Positions 61,768 through 64,000 of a DNA stretch of 64,000 nucleotides are shown here, piece after piece. The position numbers and the translations under genes are program-made. The notes beneath the pieces are model-generated. The model ran no database searches. It was not told the DNA's origin and saw nothing but the letters and a program-made list of their open reading frames with translations. Position 1 is the first letter of the stretch, and each line of letters begins with the position of its first letter. Source of the stretch: Flexivirga alba (GTDB lineage Bacteria > Actinomycetota > Actinomycetes > Actinomycetales > Dermatophilaceae); contig NZ_JBHSWH010000001.1 in the NCBI RefSeq assembly GCF_042661025.1, positions 2,852,001-2,916,000 on the forward strand, in the 5' to 3' direction.

Positions 61768-62282
61768 AGGACTGCGCCGTCGTCGTCATCGTCGTCTCGG
61801 TTCTTCGGTGACCGCATGAACAGTTGGACGACTCCGGCGACGAACAGCGCGCACGCCAGTACCCACCACAGCGAGGGTGCGTAGCGGTCGAAGAAGAAAA
61901 GATAGAGCAGCCAGGCCGGTCCGCCGACCAAACAGCCGACCATCGCCCAGAAACCCATGTCGTCACCGCTCGGCAGGGGTTGCGGCGGCGCCGGCACGAA
62001 GACGTCAGCCTCGTCATCGTCCAGCATCGACGCGGATCCACTCGGCGGCATACGCCATTGACTGGGTAGGCCCGCGAGTGGCGTGGGCTCCGGCGTCGCG
62101 CTCTCGACGTCGTCGTCCTCATCGGCACCGGCATCGGTATCGGTATCGGTATCGGTCGAAGGGGCGGGCGTCACGGCCTCGTCCCAGTCCGCCTCCTGGG
62201 GCTCCAATTGCGCGACGATCTCGGCAAACCGGCGATCGATGTCGGTCTGCTCCTCCGGCTCCTCGCGGCCCTCGAGGCTCAT
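61764..62282 (-). CDS. Hypothetical membrane protein with Thr-Asp repeat
   Basis: 172 residues. Acidic cytoplasmic part with a run of Thr-Asp dipeptides encoded by repeated GGTATC hexamers (complement; about 62132-62156), a Pro-rich stretch, then two membrane helices (FWAMVGCLVGGPAWLLYLFFFD and SLWWVLACALFVAGVVQLFM) and an Asp-rich tail. Function unknown; the hexamer repeat could vary in length between strains. Confidence 0.7.
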   Translation of the reverse strand: MSLEGREEPEEQTDIDRRFAEIVAQLEPQEADWDEAVTPAPSTDTDTDTDAGADEDDDVESATPEPTPLAGLPSQWRMPPSGSASMLDDDEADVFVPAPPQPLPSGDDMGFWAMVGCLVGGPAWLLYLFFFDRYAPSLWWVLACALFVAGVVQLFMRSPKNRDDDDDDGAVL

Positions 62283-62292
62283 ACAGGCTCGA

Positions 62293-63044
62293 TCATGGCC
62301 GCGAAGTCACCCGCTGGATGAACTGCATGATTTCATCCTCGATCAGAGCGGCATCGTTGTCGAGGGTGGCCACGTGATAGCTGTCGGTCAGCAGGATCTC
62401 GGTCTTGTCCGTGCTGGACACTCGGGCCAGCAACAGCGCCGAGCACTCCGGTGGCACGACGTGATCGTCGGGGAGTGCAGCAGGAGGACTGGCTGGGTCA
62501 CCTGCGGCAGGTCGCGTGTCACCTGCGCCCACATCTCGCGCTGCGACTGCAATGCGCGCAGCGGGGTGCGGTCGTAGGCGACCTCTCGGGCTCCGGGCTT
62601 CTTGATGTCGTTGGCGATCGATGCGATCGACGGCACCACGTGCTGCAGCGCCGGCAGCGCCTTGAGTCGGATGTCGCGCATCGTGTAGGCCGGGTTGATC
62701 AGCGCCAGGCCGTGTATGCCGTGGGGGTGGCTCTGCGCCGCGAGCGTCGCGAGCGTGCCGCCCATCGAGAGGCCGACCGCGACGATGCGATCGCAGCGCT
62801 GCCGCAACTCGTCATACGCAGCATCGATCTCGGACCACCAGTCGGTCCAGCGCTTGGTGTTGAGCTCCTTCCACGTCGTACCGTGACCGGGCAGGCGGGG
62901 CAGGCGCACGGTGTATCCCTCATCGGCGCACCGGCGGGCGATCGGCAGCATGCTCTGCGGGGTTCCGGTGAAGCCGTGGCAGACCAGCACACCGACGTCC
63001 GAACCGTCGTGAGCAAAGGGCTCGGCTCCAGGAAGGAGGTCCAT
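62293..63044 (-). pseudogene. Alpha/beta hydrolase (carboxylesterase/monoacylglycerol lipase-like), frameshifted
   Basis: MDLLPGAEPFAHDGSDVGVL then CHGFTGTPQSMLPIARR (oxyanion loop) and nucleophile Ser in AVGLSMGGTLATLAA. The acid and base lie in another frame after the GGGG run 62470-62473: HSP-DDHVVPP (Asp) and DSYHVATLDND (His). One extra base on the coding strand gives a normal 250-residue esterase. Substrate probably a short-chain or acylglycerol ester. Confidence 0.82.
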
Positions 63045-63206
63045 GGTGATTCCTTTGCTGAGTCCGTTTCGAGGTGATCGTCCGGCAACATCCTTTCACC
63101 TCAGTCGTGGCGCGTGACGCCTGCCGTATCCTGCACGCGAACCCGGTGACTCCATTCGGTTGCAGGTGCGAGCGATGGGAACCAGCCCCGGTGAGAAGGA
63201 GATGCA

Positions 63207-64000
63207 GTGTTCTATTGGTTGCTGAAGTGGGTGCTGCTGGGCCCATTGCTCAAGGGCGTCTTCCGCCCGACGGTCGAGGGTGCCCAGCACGTCCCTGAGC
63301 GGGGACCGGTCATCCTGGCGAGCAACCACCTCTCGATCGCGGACTGGCTCTTCATGCCGCTGGTGATCCCGCGCCGCGTGACCTTCGTGGCCAAAGCCGA
63401 GTACTTCAACACGCCGGGCATCAAGGGTCGCCTGCAGAAGGCGTTCTTCTCCGGAGCCGGCCAGGTGCCGATCGACCGGAGCAGCGGCACGGCTGCCGCG
63501 GGCGCACTCGAGACCGGCCTGCGGATCCTGCGTGAGGGCGACATCTTCGGCATCTACCCCGAAGGGACCCGGTCGCCTGACGGTCGGCTCTTCAAGGGCA
63601 AGACCGGCCTTGCGCGGATAGCGTTGGAGTCCGGCGCACCGGTGATCCCGGTCGGTGTCATCGGCACCGACGTCATCGCACCACAGGGCAAGCTCTTCGG
63701 TCGGATCGTCCGACCGCACGTCCGCTTCGGTGAGCCGATCGATTTCTCCCGTTACGAGGGCATGGAGGACGACCGTTTCGTGCTCCGGTCGATCACCGAC
63801 GAGGTGATGTACGAAATCATGCTGCTCACCGGCCAGGAGTATGTCGACGTCTATGCCGCGTCGCTGAAGAAGGGCGGCCTGACGCAGAAGGCGAAAGAGA
63901 TCGGTGGTGGCGCGGCCGCGCTCGCGACTCAAGCCAAGGATCGACTGCAGCATCACAAGGACGAGAAGACCACCGATGGCGCACCGGTCGACGAGCCCGA
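63207..64000 (+). CDS. plsC: 1-acyl-glycerol-3-phosphate acyltransferase family protein (3' end outside window)
   Basis: GTG at 63207 after GAAGGAGA, an ideal ribosome-binding site. Catalytic motif NHLSIADWLFMP (H-x4-D), substrate motif IYPEGTRSPDGRLFKGKTG and the FVAKAEYF helix region are PlsC-type. A charged C-terminal extension (KKGGLTQKAKEIGGG and beyond, ending in DEKTTDGAPVDEP at the window edge) follows. Adds the second acyl chain in phosphatidate synthesis, or acylates a related lipid; matches Rv2182c in position. Confidence 0.92.
   Translation, partial: MFYWLLKWVLLGPLLKGVFRPTVEGAQHVPERGPVILASNHLSIADWLFMPLVIPRRVTFVAKAEYFNTPGIKGRLQKAFFSGAGQVPIDRSSGTAAAGALETGLRILREGDIFGIYPEGTRSPDGRLFKGKTGLARIALESGAPVIPVGVIGTDVIAPQGKLFGRIVRPHVRFGEPIDFSRYEGMEDDRFVLRSITDEVMYEIMLLTGQEYVDVYAASLKKGGLTQKAKEIGGGAAALATQAKDRLQHHKDEKTTDGAPVDEP

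Noticed and set aside
1..64000. Mobile elements, prophage, CRISPR arrays, rRNA or tRNA genes
   Set aside because: No transposase, integrase, regularly spaced repeats or tRNA-like T-loop/anticodon structures were found on either strand.

Overview
The window is chromosomal DNA from a high-GC Gram-positive bacterium of the phylum Actinomycetota. Evidence is the actinobacterial cytochrome bcc-aa3 gene set (qcrC with two haems, long qcrA, ctaF), DUF3043 and DUF5302 proteins, many GTG starts, and a gene order matching the Mycobacterium tuberculosis Rv2182c-Rv2204c region as I remember it. An interpeptide-bridge-type enzyme for peptidoglycan and general sequence style suggest Micrococcales, perhaps Dermacoccaceae or Intrasporangiaceae; this placement is inference. 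I see no phage, transposase, CRISPR array, rRNA or tRNA.

Positions 1-9.1 kb: a saccharopine-dehydrogenase-like reductase (cut by the left edge), a conserved protein of unknown function, an AsnC regulator with a class III aminotransferase, an L-serine dehydratase (frameshifted), an aminobutyraldehyde-type dehydrogenase, a fluoride-riboswitch operon (UspA-crcB-crcB) and lipB. Positions 9.2-20.4 kb: a FemAB/ATP-grasp fusion probably building the peptidoglycan cross-bridge, two convergent citrate synthases (one with an N-terminal DNA-binding domain), an MBL hydrolase, a Ser/Thr kinase, an amidase and several small regulators and VOC proteins. Positions 20.6-27.2 kb: sucB, lpdA, pepA, gcvT (2-oxoacid dehydrogenase, lipoate and glycine metabolism). 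Positions 27.2-39.2 kb: a two-component system divergent from an ABC exporter, then peptidase, nucleotidyltransferase, glutathionyl-hydroquinone-reductase-like, nucleoside hydrolase, M50 protease and glycerate kinase genes.

Positions 39.3-55.2 kb are the conserved respiratory block: Fe-S carrier, adenosine kinase, aat, ctaC-ctaD-ctaF, then on the other strand ctaE-qcrC-qcrA-qcrB, then trpD, a RAM-domain protein and an exonuclease/UvrC-like fusion. Together CtaCDEF and QcrCAB form the bcc-aa3 supercomplex that carries electrons from menaquinol to oxygen. Positions 55.3-64 kb: a divergent lysE/lysG pair, then a block SRPBCC-ArsA-like-hypothetical-ROK kinase-EEP phosphatase and a plsC acyltransferase that runs off the right edge.

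Window-wide signals not explained by genes: (1) two copies of a nested double inverted repeat abutting stop codons; (2) three copies of a ~90-bp hairpin repeat, all in the same orientation relative to the downstream gene; (3) short duplications that copy the stop codon at gene ends; (4) marked excess of GTATG/CATAC over GTACG/CGTAC; (5) about twenty promoters with TANNNT 6-8 bases before the start codon, meaning leaderless mRNAs; (6) nine single-base frameshifts, mostly in G or C runs and some in genes expected to be essential, which look more like base-calling errors than decay.
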